Shown here one piece after another: positions 40,127-49,817 of a stretch of DNA of 62,094 nt. How positions within the stretch are numbered: position 1 is the first letter of the stretch; each line of letters begins with the position of its first letter. Under the pieces are notes generated by a model. It did no database searches. It was not told where the DNA came from and was given only the letters and a program-made list of their open reading frames with translations. The translations under genes were made by a program, and so were the position numbers. The stretch comes from Akkermansia sp. (GTDB taxonomy: Bacteria > Verrucomicrobiota > Verrucomicrobiia > Verrucomicrobiales > Akkermansiaceae): NCBI GenBank assembly GCA_017415555.1, contig JAFQGF010000043.1, forward strand, positions 1 to 62,094, given 5' to 3'.

Positions 40127-41014
40127 ATGACGACGAAGGGTACCAAGGGAGTGAAAAAAGCAAAGAATGAGGTAGTATACCAGGCACCGGCCAAGATTAA
40201 CCTCTCACTGCGTGTTCTGAGCAAGCGTGAGGACGGCTACCATGATGTGGATATTCTGATGGCTCGGCTGGATTTGGCAGATGAACTGAGCTTCCACAAC
40301 TCCCGCTCCACCGCGCTTGTGTGCGATACTCCGGGCATACCCACAGATGAGAGCAACCTGGTGATGAAGGCTGCCCGCAAGTTTGAGGAGGCATACGGCC
40401 GCAGCACACGCCAGAAAATCACCCTTACCAAGAACATTCCCCATGGTGCCGGACTGGGCGGCGGCTCCGCAGATGCGGCCATCACCCTGAAAGCATGCAA
40501 CGAAATTCTCGGCACCAACTACACGGAGGAGGAAATGCATGCCATGGCAGCTACGCTGGGCAGCGATGTGAACTTCTTCCTCAATCCCGTCATCAGCCGC
40601 TGCACCGGCCGTGGGGAAATTGTGGCTCCCGTGCCCGAGCTGGCAGGGTGGACCAGCCCCATCGTGCTGCTCAAGCCGCAGTTCGGCGTCTCCACGCCCA
40701 GTGCCTACCGGCTTCTGCATGGTGCCAACCGCATTAAGGGTGTCACCTACAACCCCCAGATGGTGGATGACATCAAACTCGTTAACGAGCTGGAGCGTGC
40801 GGTCTTCACCAAGTTCCCCGTTCTGGGGTTCACCAAGATGTGGATGCTGGGACAACCCGGCGTACGCGCGGCTCTCATGAGCGGCAGCGGTTCCACCCTC
40901 TTTGCCCTGACCGAGACCATCGAGCAGGCACAGGCCCTTGCCGAAGCCGCCCGGGCAGAAATTGACCCCACCCTGTGGAGCTACTGCGGTTATGTGAACC
41001 CGCAAGGAAATTGA
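40127..41014 (+). CDS. ispE: 4-diphosphocytidyl-2-C-methyl-D-erythritol kinase
   Basis: 295 aa. It phosphorylates CDP-ME in the MEP pathway that makes isoprenoid precursors. The GHMP-kinase order is clear: APAKINLSLRVLSKREDGYHDVD near residue 25, the ATP loop PHGAGLGGGSADAA, the ASP residues of LGSDVNFFLN, and C-terminal GSGSTLFAL. There is a short basic N-terminal extension (MTTKGTKGVKKAKNEV). The start is fixed by the promoter 6 nt upstream. ruvC follows 87 nt later. Confidence 0.97.
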   Translation: MTTKGTKGVKKAKNEVVYQAPAKINLSLRVLSKREDGYHDVDILMARLDLADELSFHNSRSTALVCDTPGIPTDESNLVMKAARKFEEAYGRSTRQKITLTKNIPHGAGLGGGSADAAITLKACNEILGTNYTEEEMHAMAATLGSDVNFFLNPVISRCTGRGEIVAPVPELAGWTSPIVLLKPQFGVSTPSAYRLLHGANRIKGVTYNPQMVDDIKLVNELERAVFTKFPVLGFTKMWMLGQPGVRAALMSGSGSTLFALTETIEQAQALAEAARAEIDPTLWSYCGYVNPQGN

Positions 41015-41101
41015 CCATAGCGGCAAGGCCACAACAGCGGACGAGACGGAAAACGCCGAAGCCCCTCCCATCGTCAACAGCCCCGGGCAAGAGTCCATTT
41101 C

Positions 41102-41608
41102 ATGCGCGTCCTTTCCATAGACCCGGCCATTCGCAACACAGGTTATGCGGTGCTGGATGGCGACCACCGGCAGGCAGCCGCATTGGATTACGGCACGCTT
41201 TCTCTGCCGCAGAAGCTGTCCCAGAGCCGCTGCCTGCTGGCCATACACGAGAAAATATGTGCCCTCATTGAGCAATGGCAACCGAACGAACTGGCCATCG
41301 AGGGCATCATCTATGTGCAATCCCACCGCACGGCCATCACCATGGGCTCCGCACGCGCAGCCTCAGTGCTGGCAGCCGCACGCTACGATTTACCCATCAT
41401 GGAGTACCCTCCCAGCTGTGTGAAACTGGCCACTGTAGGCCGAGGTGCAGCCGGCAAACAGCAGGTTGCCTTCATGATGCGTGCCCTGCTCCGTCTCACC
41501 GAAACTCCGGCCCCGGATGCCGCAGATGCACTGGCCATCGGCTTTACCCACCTGGCCGCAGCAGACCCCATCCGCTCTCACCTCTTCCGGGAACGCAAAT
41601 ACATCTGA
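41102..41608 (+). CDS. ruvC: Crossover junction endodeoxyribonuclease RuvC
   Basis: 168 aa. It cuts Holliday junctions symmetrically as a dimer with RuvAB. The four acidic residues of the active site are in place: D7 (SIDPAIRNTGYA), E67 (LAIEGIIY), D139 and D142 (PDAADALAIG). The basic region HRTAITMGSARAASVLAAA and the GRGAAGKQQVAFMM segment match the family. ruvA and ruvB are not in the window. The gene follows ispE, with no separate promoter recognised. Confidence 0.95.
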   Translation: MRVLSIDPAIRNTGYAVLDGDHRQAAALDYGTLSLPQKLSQSRCLLAIHEKICALIEQWQPNELAIEGIIYVQSHRTAITMGSARAASVLAAARYDLPIMEYPPSCVKLATVGRGAAGKQQVAFMMRALLRLTETPAPDAADALAIGFTHLAAADPIRSHLFRERKYI

Positions 41609-41710
41609 GCCCCCCCAAAAAAGGGGAATGTATATCCCCCGTGAAGACCACGTGTAGAAACAAAGCCCGACCAACGTTGCTTTCCGGCAAGCCCCTGCGG
41701 CGGGTGTGGT

Positions 41711-41746
41711 AAAAAAGTCAACCTCGGCGCAGCAAGGCGGCCGAGG
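41711..41746 (-). terminator. Terminator after the MFS transporter gene
   Basis: Minus strand CCTCGGC (41746-41740) pairs with GCCGAGG (41728-41722), followed by TTGACTTTTTT. The stem is only 7 bp but the T run is good. Confidence 0.6.
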
Positions 41747-41775
41747 CTGGAAAATCAGGCACTTTGTTCTGCTAC

Positions 41776-43239
41776 TTATGCCTTCTTCTGGGGCAGGAAG
41801 AAGAACATGAGACCGCAAACCACCATGAGCATGCCCGCGATACTGAGGGGAAGCCCCAGTCCGACGTTGGCGTCCTTAAGATAGCCGCCAAGCCAGCTGA
41901 TGAGAGCACCGGCACCTACCGACGTGAGGTTAAGCATGCCGTATCCGGTGGCTGCAAAACGTTCGTCAATCTGGGTACGAAGGACAGGCATGAGGGTGGC
42001 ATCCAGAGAGCCCTGTGCAATGCCCTGAGTGGCCACGAGGGCAAGGGTGGCGGTGAGACCGAACTCTATGGGCAAGCCAAGAGCAGGAAGCATGGCGATA
42101 ACCACACAGGGGCCGGCAAGACAGAAACCGATACCGGGCACGTAGGCACGGCTGTTGGGGTTCTTTGTTCTGGCATACCAGGCATCTGCAATAACGGCGG
42201 CAAGGAGCACGGCACCATACTTAGCGAAATTGATCCATGTAGTGGCCTGGGGACCAGCCTCGGCCTCAGATACGCCGAACATATCGATGAGGAGGCGGGG
42301 ATACCAGTTCATGAGGAACCAGTTGGCAAAGCCTGCAATGGCGTAAGCTACCAGCAGCATGGCAAAGGCGCGGCCGGTAAAGAGGTTTTGCAGCACGTCC
42401 CGGAGGGTGAAGTCTGCAGAAGCAGCAGCGGGAGCGGCCTCCTCCTTCTCATCCGCAGCAGCAGGAGCTGCCGGGGCAGACTCGGGGTCACGCAGGAAGA
42501 AGATAACAACCAGAGCGTATGCCACACCGATGAAACCAAAGGTTTCGAAGGTGAGACGCCAGCCAAGCTGGCAGGGAGAACCGGCCATGGCTGCACCATA
42601 GCCAGCCATAATCTGGCCGGCATAGATACCGCTCATGTGCAGACCGGTGGCAAGGGAGCGGGTCTTACCGCGGTGGTAGTCTGTAATAAGGGCAAGAGCA
42701 GCGGGAATGTAGAAGGCCTCGCTCACACCCATGAGGGCACGCCAGAAAATAAGCTCACCGTAGGACTCGGAAGCACCGGTCATGTAAGTCACAACAGACC
42801 ACACCACAAGAGAGCAGAGAATGATGAACTTGCGGCTGAAACGGTCTGCCAGGTAACCACCCACGGGGCTGAGAGCGGCGTACACGATAAGGAAGGCGGA
42901 GGTAACAGAGCCGAACTGTGCCTGCGTCATTGCAATCTTGTCACTACCCTCAGTTATGGACTGATTGAGCACGGCCAGCAACTGGCGGTCAAAGTAGTTG
43001 AGCATTACCACCACCCAGAGCACAGCCACGCAGGCCCAGGCCCATTTGCCGGGGGAGTCGGAAGGGCTGCCGGCCAGGGGTTTGTTGCGGAAACCGTTCT
43101 TAATCCCCAGGAAGATGGCGATGGCGGCAATTACAATGGATAGAATGAGAGTTGAGGGCGCCAGGTTGGCACACCAGGTCATGAAATCGACCAGTGCCTG
43201 CTGCATGGCGTTCAGCTCTTCTGTCTGTGTTGTTGTCAT
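41776..43239 (-). CDS. MFS sugar/acid permease, probably for a sialic acid-related substrate
   Basis: 487 aa with about 12-13 hydrophobic helices. The MFS signature follows helix 2 (GGYLADRFSRKF). The first helix region VVMLNYFDRQLLAVLNQSI is like the ACS (anion:cation symporter)/NanT side of the superfamily. An additional N-terminal hydrophobic segment (about 28-46, before the usual first helix) and an Ala/Glu-rich central loop near 260-280 are noted. It starts 6 nt after the stop of a NanM-like kelch gene, so all three genes form one operon. This linkage makes a sialic acid or its anhydro form the most likely cargo; the sequence alone does not prove it. Confidence 0.85.
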   Translation of the reverse strand: MTTTQTEELNAMQQALVDFMTWCANLAPSTLILSIVIAAIAIFLGIKNGFRNKPLAGSPSDSPGKWAWACVAVLWVVVMLNYFDRQLLAVLNQSITEGSDKIAMTQAQFGSVTSAFLIVYAALSPVGGYLADRFSRKFIILCSLVVWSVVTYMTGASESYGELIFWRALMGVSEAFYIPAALALITDYHRGKTRSLATGLHMSGIYAGQIMAGYGAAMAGSPCQLGWRLTFETFGFIGVAYALVVIFFLRDPESAPAAPAAADEKEEAAPAAASADFTLRDVLQNLFTGRAFAMLLVAYAIAGFANWFLMNWYPRLLIDMFGVSEAEAGPQATTWINFAKYGAVLLAAVIADAWYARTKNPNSRAYVPGIGFCLAGPCVVIAMLPALGLPIEFGLTATLALVATQGIAQGSLDATLMPVLRTQIDERFAATGYGMLNLTSVGAGALISWLGGYLKDANVGLGLPLSIAGMLMVVCGLMFFFLPQKKA

Positions 43240-43245
43240 GTTATG

Positions 43246-44331
43246 TTATTTTGTTATTTGTATATTGGAGATGAGAGGGGTACGGATACCAGGATGAGTC
43301 TCACCGGAGATAATGTAGAAGCTGTCGCCCCACTGCACGGCTGGGCAGGTAGCCACGCCCGTGGCATTACCGCCCTCTTTGGCCCACTGCAGGGAAGCCG
43401 GGGTGAAGGAGTAGACGGAGGAATTCTGCCCGGGATGGTCTGCCGGAGCCTGCCCACAGAGGGAGGCGCGGTAGAAGTTGCCGGGATCACCTGCCACCAC
43501 ATAGAGTTTACCGGCGTAGGAGGGAAGCGGGTTGGCCACACCGACGAGCGGCTCAGGCATGGGAGCGGGCACGGTAGACCAGCGATTCGTCTCCGGGTTA
43601 TAGCAAAGGACGCTGTGCAGGTAGGTACGCTCAGCCGCTCCTGCGGCATCCGGGTGCAGAGAGCAGCCGCCCATCACATAGATTCGCCCGTTCACCACGC
43701 CGGCAGCAGCCAGCATACGAGCCTCCGGCATGCGGGCGATGGGCTTCCAGCCCTCGCCGGGGGTGGCCATATCCAGCACATAGCCGCAGGAAAGCGTGGT
43801 AACGCTGTCTGCCTTCTCCTGCCCGCCCATCACATAGAGTCTGCTACCCACCACTGCAAAAGCGGGATAAGCCATCGTGACAGGCAGCGAGGGCCACAGT
43901 TCCGTAACAAGCTTGCCGTCTACCAGACGGGAACAAGTAACTGTAGAAACGTGACCGGAATCATTGCAGCCGCCGGCTATAACCATACTGTCGCCGTATG
44001 CCGCAAAGGCGGCGTAGCCGATGGGAGCCGGCAACTGTCCCACCACTTCCGCCTGGGGAGTGGTGCAACCCCGGCTGAGGTTCAGGAAAGAGACATCGCC
44101 ATAGTATGCCTTGGCTCCGCGCTCGGCAGGGGTTTTAGCGCCGGGTTTGGCGTTGGGGAAGTTGGCACCACCTGTCATAATGATGCCATTCCGGGACTCC
44201 AGCAACACGGCTGCCATGCCTGCGCGCCCGACTTTGTCCCCGATTTGCAGCCAGGTGTCGGAAGCGACGGATTGAATCTCGGCCTGCGCCGCAAAAGACA
44301 GCGCAGACAGGAGGAGAAGTGTGCGTTTCAT
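43246..44331 (-). CDS. Periplasmic kelch protein, N-acetylneuraminate epimerase (NanM)-like
   Basis: 361 aa, signal peptide about 1-17 (MKRTLLLLSALSFAAQA). About six kelch repeats are recognisable by GG doublets followed by strands (MTGGANFP, VIAGGCND, YVMGGQE, YVMGGCSL). The GGANFP motif near residue 53 is typical of the cyclically permuted mutarotase branch. NanM converts alpha-N-acetylneuraminate to the beta anomer in the periplasm, speeding uptake. It lies between a second kelch gene (40 nt upstream) and the MFS gene (6 nt downstream). Function is inferred from family and context. Confidence 0.82.
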   Translation of the reverse strand: MKRTLLLLSALSFAAQAEIQSVASDTWLQIGDKVGRAGMAAVLLESRNGIIMTGGANFPNAKPGAKTPAERGAKAYYGDVSFLNLSRGCTTPQAEVVGQLPAPIGYAAFAAYGDSMVIAGGCNDSGHVSTVTCSRLVDGKLVTELWPSLPVTMAYPAFAVVGSRLYVMGGQEKADSVTTLSCGYVLDMATPGEGWKPIARMPEARMLAAAGVVNGRIYVMGGCSLHPDAAGAAERTYLHSVLCYNPETNRWSTVPAPMPEPLVGVANPLPSYAGKLYVVAGDPGNFYRASLCGQAPADHPGQNSSVYSFTPASLQWAKEGGNATGVATCPAVQWGDSFYIISGETHPGIRTPLISNIQITK

Positions 44332-44371
44332 GCTAAGGTATGATATGATTATAGGCCTAAAAGATGAGGTA

Positions 44372-45355
44372 TTATTTCATGCGGGCACCCCATACCTGAT
44401 TGGAACGCTTGCCGGGGCGTTGCTCGCCGTTGACAATGACAGCCAGGCCATTCCACTCGGCGCAGGGCAGCACAGCACGCGCCACAGCCATTTCGCCGGC
44501 CTCGACCCAGGTATCGCTGCCCGGTATGTAGCAAAGGGTGAAATTGTGGAAACCGGGATGATTCTGCGGGGTATAGCCCTTCACGGTGGCATCATCGCCC
44601 CCCAGCAGGTAGATACGCCCGTCAATAACGGGAGCGGGGGTGGGCCCGGCAGCACAGAAATGGGGCAGATAGCTCAGGCGGCGCCAACCGGTAGCCTCGC
44701 TGTAGCTCCAGGCCTCAGTCAGCATATCGCGCTGCATGCGGCCATCCTCGCCCGGCTTCAGGCCAATGCCACCCAGCACGTAGATAGTGCTGCCGATGAC
44801 AGCCATCTGTTGGAGGAAACGCCCACGTGCCGGCATAGGGTCGCCCTCGGTCCAGGTTTCCGTGGCAGGGTCAAAAATCCAGAGTCGGCTTTCGGCATCC
44901 TGCTCGCCCGGAGCAATGCTGCCGCCCTGCACATAGACCGTCCCCCCCATCACCACAGCCGCATGGCCGGTAAGAGTAACGGGCAGTGCGGGCAACTCTC
45001 GGCAAGAAACCTGCCCCGCCTCCCAGCTGAGCATGTAGCAATTCGCAACGGCTCCGCCGGCATTACTGCCGCCTATAAGCATAACTCCACCGGGCAACGA
45101 GGCTGTAGCGCCATAACCCAACGGCTGAGGCAGAGGTGCCGCATCCATCCAGCCGGCACTCTCAGGAGTCATCACAAACACACGATCCGTCCAGCGTTTC
45201 GGGCCACCCTCCCACAGGGGTTTCTCCGGAAAATTGGCACCACCGGCCACAATAAGCGCGCCATTGCTTACACCGGCAAACATGCCGGCCCACCCTTCAG
45301 CGTCAGGCAAATCAGCCAATTGCTTCCAATCTAGAGAGCGTCTTTGAGTATCCAT
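44372..45355 (-). CDS. Cytoplasmic kelch protein, N-acetylneuraminate epimerase (NanM)-like
   Basis: 327 aa from the ATG at 45355. Kelch repeats are seen at IVAGGANFPEKP, MLIGGSNAGGAV, YVQGGSIAPG, YVLGGIGLKP and YLLGGDDATV. It shares GGANFP with the next gene, so they are paralogues. Unlike that one it has no signal peptide (MDTQRRSLDWKQLADLPDAE), so it should act in the cytoplasm. The start is fixed by the promoter 9 nt upstream; a GTG one codon earlier is possible. First gene of the kelch-kelch-MFS operon. An in-cell mutarotase beside an exported one is unusual. Confidence 0.8.
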   Translation of the reverse strand: MDTQRRSLDWKQLADLPDAEGWAGMFAGVSNGALIVAGGANFPEKPLWEGGPKRWTDRVFVMTPESAGWMDAAPLPQPLGYGATASLPGGVMLIGGSNAGGAVANCYMLSWEAGQVSCRELPALPVTLTGHAAVVMGGTVYVQGGSIAPGEQDAESRLWIFDPATETWTEGDPMPARGRFLQQMAVIGSTIYVLGGIGLKPGEDGRMQRDMLTEAWSYSEATGWRRLSYLPHFCAAGPTPAPVIDGRIYLLGGDDATVKGYTPQNHPGFHNFTLCYIPGSDTWVEAGEMAVARAVLPCAEWNGLAVIVNGEQRPGKRSNQVWGARMK

Positions 45356-45364
45356 CACATTCCA

Positions 45365-45393
45365 AATCTACAACAAAACTAGCCCTCTCGCAA
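45365..45393 (-). promoter_or_regulatory. Promoter of the kelch-kelch-MFS operon (leaderless type)
   Basis: Minus strand TTGCGA (45393-45388), 17-bp spacer, TAGATT (45370-45365), then 9 nt to the ATG at 45355. Confidence 0.65.
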
Positions 45394-45443
45394 GCAAAAA
45401 TTCCAAAAAAGTTTTTTATATTCATACCAAACTAAGATAACGC

Positions 45444-45472
45444 TTGCCAAGGTACGGATGTTCTGCTACACT
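45444..45472 (+). promoter_or_regulatory. Promoter of the unknown paralogue pair and metK
   Basis: TTGCCA at 45444-45449, 17-bp spacer ending TGC, TACACT at 45467-45472, then 22 nt to the ATG at 45495. The leader of about 15 nt includes GAGAG before the start. Confidence 0.6.
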
Positions 45473-45494
45473 CTGCGCGCGTAACTGAGAGAAT

Positions 45495-46463
45495 ATGGCA
45501 GAAGTCTCCCCCTATCTGAACCCCGGCTGGCCGGATGCCGTGTGGGATGTATCAGGCGCGTTCGTCAACGACCGCGAGCTGATAGCATTCCACGACTTCT
45601 GTTCTCTGCTGCTGGGGTTCTCGCCGTTCAATATCGTTCACGGGTCGCCGCTCTGTACATGGAACAGCGGGCGCGTGCTCAAACACCTGATGCGTGATGC
45701 CGAGGAAATCCGCGCCGCAGGTCTGGAGTACGAAAAACGCAACATTGCCATGTACTACACCTTCACCAATCTGAACCTGAAGGAGGAGCACATGAGCGAC
45801 CCACTGGGTAATGCCATGCTCATCTTTGCCCGCAACCACAACCCGACCAAACGCAACGCCATCATTATGGCCAGCGATGCCCTGCTGGCCCATGTGCGCA
45901 ACGAGTACCCGGAGCTGCGCACGGTCTCCAGCATTCTGAAAATCACCAACGGTGGGGGCAAAGGCAAGCTTGCCGCCTACCAACGCCTGGCAGAGCAGTA
46001 CGATGAGGTGATGGTACACCCGGACGACGTGCTGAACTACGACCTGCTGGAGCAGCTGGAAGAAAAGGAACGCTATATTCTGCTGGTGAATGAGTATTGC
46101 ATACGCCACTGTCCGCTGCGGCCATACCACTACAGCTCTCTTTCCCAGATGGCGCTCAACTACTTCGGGCACGATGGCAGCGACTTCGACAAAAAACAGA
46201 ACGAAAACGGCTGCCGGGACATGGGCACCCTGCTCACCCACGAGAAACACAGCGTGCTGGCACTCAACACACCGGAGATTGCCCGACTGCGAGAGATGGG
46301 CTTCCGACACTTCAAGATGCAGGGCCGCGGCCACGCCAATGGCTCGTCCATTCTCTTCGACTTACTGCGCCTCGTACTACGCAACGACGCCCCCGGCGAA
46401 AACGCCATGCACGCCATCAGCCAGAGATTCTGGGAATCCATCTTACCCCACCGTCCGTTATGA
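45495..46463 (+). CDS. Unrecognised protein, first of two tandem paralogues
   Basis: 322 aa, soluble, no signal peptide. The next protein aligns with it over the centre: MYYTFTN here matches VVLTFDN there; MASDALLAHVRNEYPEL matches [24 protein letters not shown] matches VCLHPVD; ILLVNEYCIRHCPLR matches [14 protein letters not shown]. Residues near 200-215 have a CIRHCPLRPYHY motif, and near 280 GFRHFKMQGRG. Together with the order of strands this recalls U32 peptidase-like TIM barrels (VNExCxxxCPxR...H and FKxQGR), but the likeness is weak. Its stop overlaps the next start (ATGA). Confidence 0.7.
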   Translation: MAEVSPYLNPGWPDAVWDVSGAFVNDRELIAFHDFCSLLLGFSPFNIVHGSPLCTWNSGRVLKHLMRDAEEIRAAGLEYEKRNIAMYYTFTNLNLKEEHMSDPLGNAMLIFARNHNPTKRNAIIMASDALLAHVRNEYPELRTVSSILKITNGGGKGKLAAYQRLAEQYDEVMVHPDDVLNYDLLEQLEEKERYILLVNEYCIRHCPLRPYHYSSLSQMALNYFGHDGSDFDKKQNENGCRDMGTLLTHEKHSVLALNTPEIARLREMGFRHFKMQGRGHANGSSILFDLLRLVLRNDAPGENAMHAISQRFWESILPHRPL

Positions 46464-47497
46464 GCTCCATCATCCGCCCCGTTACAGCCAATGACATCCG
46501 CTTTATGGTGGATGCCTACCTGCCGGAAGCCGTGTGGACATTCGGCGGAGCCATGCGCTACGACAGCTCGCTGGATACCATCATCAGCAACCTGGCTCAG
46601 AGTTTCCCCCTGCGCAAGCCGGCGCGCGTGGCGGGTTGCCCGGCCTGCAAATGGTCGCTGGACTGGTACAGCGAGCGCCGACCGATGAGTCTGAGCAACT
46701 ATACCAACGTGCTGGAGAAATACGCCGCGCAGAGCGTGGGAGTAGTGCTCACATTCGACAACCCATTCATAACGGAGGACATGTTGCAGGACAGCTACGC
46801 CAACACTCTGGTGGCAGAGCTCTACAAGCGTGACCGCGTGCATGCCAATGCCATCTGCGTGGCCAGCGACCTGCTGGCGGCCCACATCCGCCGCACCTGC
46901 CCCAAACTCCCCCTGCTCGCCCACCCGAATCGGGCCATCTGTGAGCGCGGCAAGCGCACTGCATCTTTCTACAACAATCTGCTCGGCCGGTACAACCGCG
47001 TATGCCTGCACCCGGTAGATGCCACTCGCCCCGCCATCTTCGGCGCCATTGCCGAACCAGCGCGCTGCGACATCCTCATCAACGACCCTCTGCCCCGCAA
47101 CAGCGCCGTACGCCGCGACCACCTGCGCCTGCTGGCAGATATACGTCTCGACCCCTACAATGCAGATCTCAACCGCCGCCGTACCGCCCTGGCAGAGCGC
47201 GATGGCTGGCACAGCATCTGCCGGGAAGAGCTGCGCCAAGGTGCCACTTGCAACCTGACCCGCACGGAAGCCTGCGCCCTCTATGCGGCGGGCTACCGCT
47301 CCTTTGTGGTGCAGGGCAACCAGTTCCGCAACGAGATGACCCTGCTGTGGGACATCTTCGCCTGCACTCTGGACTACAGCCCGGAACTCTGCAACAAATC
47401 TGCCCTCGTGGCCTCCGCCATCATGGCAGCCTTCGGCGCCCCCAGAAACGAGCTCCCCAGCGGACTGAAAGATTTCTCCTTCACCAATTACGAATAA
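46460..47497 (+). CDS. Unrecognised protein, second of two tandem paralogues
   Basis: 345 aa, soluble. It shares the layout of the preceding protein (see the matched segments there) and the C-terminal [15 protein letters not shown], which corresponds to GFRHFKMQGRGHANG. It lacks the two cysteines found in the first copy ([11 protein letters not shown] instead of NEYCIRHCPLR) but has a CPAC pair near residue 55. So the copies have diverged and probably differ in metal or cofactor binding. The start overlaps the preceding stop by 4 nt, and metK begins 7 nt after its stop, making a tight three-gene operon. Confidence 0.7.
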   Translation: MSSIIRPVTANDIRFMVDAYLPEAVWTFGGAMRYDSSLDTIISNLAQSFPLRKPARVAGCPACKWSLDWYSERRPMSLSNYTNVLEKYAAQSVGVVLTFDNPFITEDMLQDSYANTLVAELYKRDRVHANAICVASDLLAAHIRRTCPKLPLLAHPNRAICERGKRTASFYNNLLGRYNRVCLHPVDATRPAIFGAIAEPARCDILINDPLPRNSAVRRDHLRLLADIRLDPYNADLNRRRTALAERDGWHSICREELRQGATCNLTRTEACALYAAGYRSFVVQGNQFRNEMTLLWDIFACTLDYSPELCNKSALVASAIMAAFGAPRNELPSGLKDFSFTNYE

Positions 47498-47504
47498 AAG
47501 ATTT

Positions 47505-48686
<1,182 letters not shown>

Positions 48687-48745
48687 CCTCCGGCGGGTAA
48701 GACAGGGAAGGCCGATTCCATAAAATCGCAGCATACCAAAATCCA

Positions 48746-49657
48746 ATGCTCGACATCTGCCTGCTAGGAACCGGCGGCACACAGCCGCTCGTGAACAGGT
48801 GGCTCACCTCGCTCATGGTGCGCTACCAGGGACACGCCGTGCTCATCGATTGCGGAGAAGGCACCCAGATAGCAGCGCAGAAGGTCGGGCTGAGCCTCAA
48901 GCCGGTAGATAAAATACTCATTACCCACCTGCATGCCGACCACATCAGCGGCCTGCCCGGTCTGCTGCTCACCATGGGCAACATGGGGCGCACCGAGCCA
49001 CTCTCCATTATTGGCCCCGTAGGCACAGAACGAGCCGTACACAGCCTGTTATGCATTGCTCGCACCCTGCCTTTCGAGGTGCAGGTAAGCGAGCTGGACG
49101 GCGAGGACGAGCTGATGTATTTCCTGGACTGCGATATCCGGGCCTTCGCTGTGCAGCACGGCATGCCTTGCTACGGCTACAGCTTCTCCCTGCCCCGAGC
49201 CGGCAAATTCGATGCAGCCCGGGCAAGAGAACAGGGAATTCCCCTGCAGCTGTGGAAACGCCTGCAGAAGGGAGAAACCGTGGAGGAGGCAGGCACCATC
49301 TACACCCCGGACATGGTGCTGGGCCCTGCCCGCCGCGGTCTCAAGCTCACCTATTGCACAGATACACGCCCCACCCCGGCCATCGCAAAAGCCGCGGCCG
49401 GCTCCGACCTCTTTATCTGCGAGGGGATGTACGGTGAAGACGAAAACCTGCCCAAAGCTAAAGAGAACAAACACATGCTTTTCTCCGAGGCCGCGCAACT
49501 GGCCGCAGATGCCGGCGGCGTAAAGGAACTCTGGCTCACGCACTACAGCCCCTCCCTCCCCAACCCCAAATCTTTCCGAGATGTGGCCAGAGCCATTTTC
49601 CCCAACACCCACACACCGCGTGATGGCTGGTTCAAAACCCTCACATTCGAGGATTAG
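48746..49657 (+). CDS. rnz: Ribonuclease Z
   Basis: 303 aa, the short bacterial form. It processes tRNA 3' ends. The metallo-beta-lactamase motif THLHADHISGLPG carries the zinc ligands; further ligands appear as VQHGMPCYGY, TDTRPTPAI and LTHYSP. The exosite segment before them (FSLPRAGKFDAARAREQGIP) is typical of RNase Z rather than of other MBL hydrolases. It lies 59 nt after metK, and a hairpin follows at 49680-49719. Confidence 0.94.
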   Translation: MLDICLLGTGGTQPLVNRWLTSLMVRYQGHAVLIDCGEGTQIAAQKVGLSLKPVDKILITHLHADHISGLPGLLLTMGNMGRTEPLSIIGPVGTERAVHSLLCIARTLPFEVQVSELDGEDELMYFLDCDIRAFAVQHGMPCYGYSFSLPRAGKFDAARAREQGIPLQLWKRLQKGETVEEAGTIYTPDMVLGPARRGLKLTYCTDTRPTPAIAKAAAGSDLFICEGMYGEDENLPKAKENKHMLFSEAAQLAADAGGVKELWLTHYSPSLPNPKSFRDVARAIFPNTHTPRDGWFKTLTFED

Positions 49658-49679
49658 CCCCCTTCCCATTCAATACTCT

Positions 49680-49726
49680 CCGGAAATCCGGCTTTCCATC
49701 GCAAATTGCAGATTTCCGGCAATTTT
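49680..49726 (+). terminator. Probable terminator after rnz
   Basis: CCGGAAATC (49680-49688) pairs with GATTTCCGG (49711-49719), followed by CAATTTTC. The loop is long (22 nt). Confidence 0.5.
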
Positions 49727-49778
49727 CATAGAGCTCATGCGTTCCGTGCATTTGCTATGAACGAGGAATGATTCGTGC

Positions 49779-49807
49779 TTGACAAAGAGAAGCAGAGGCT
49801 GTATACT
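49779..49807 (+). promoter_or_regulatory. Promoter of prfB (leaderless type)
   Basis: TTGACA at 49779-49784, 17-bp spacer, TATACT at 49802-49807, then 10 nt to the ATG at 49818. Confidence 0.75.
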
Positions 49808-49817
49808 CCGCGCCCGT

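Noticed and set aside
41764..43143. 459-codon plus-strand frame opposite the MFS gene
   Set aside because: Antisense shadow with no hydrophobic or domain pattern.
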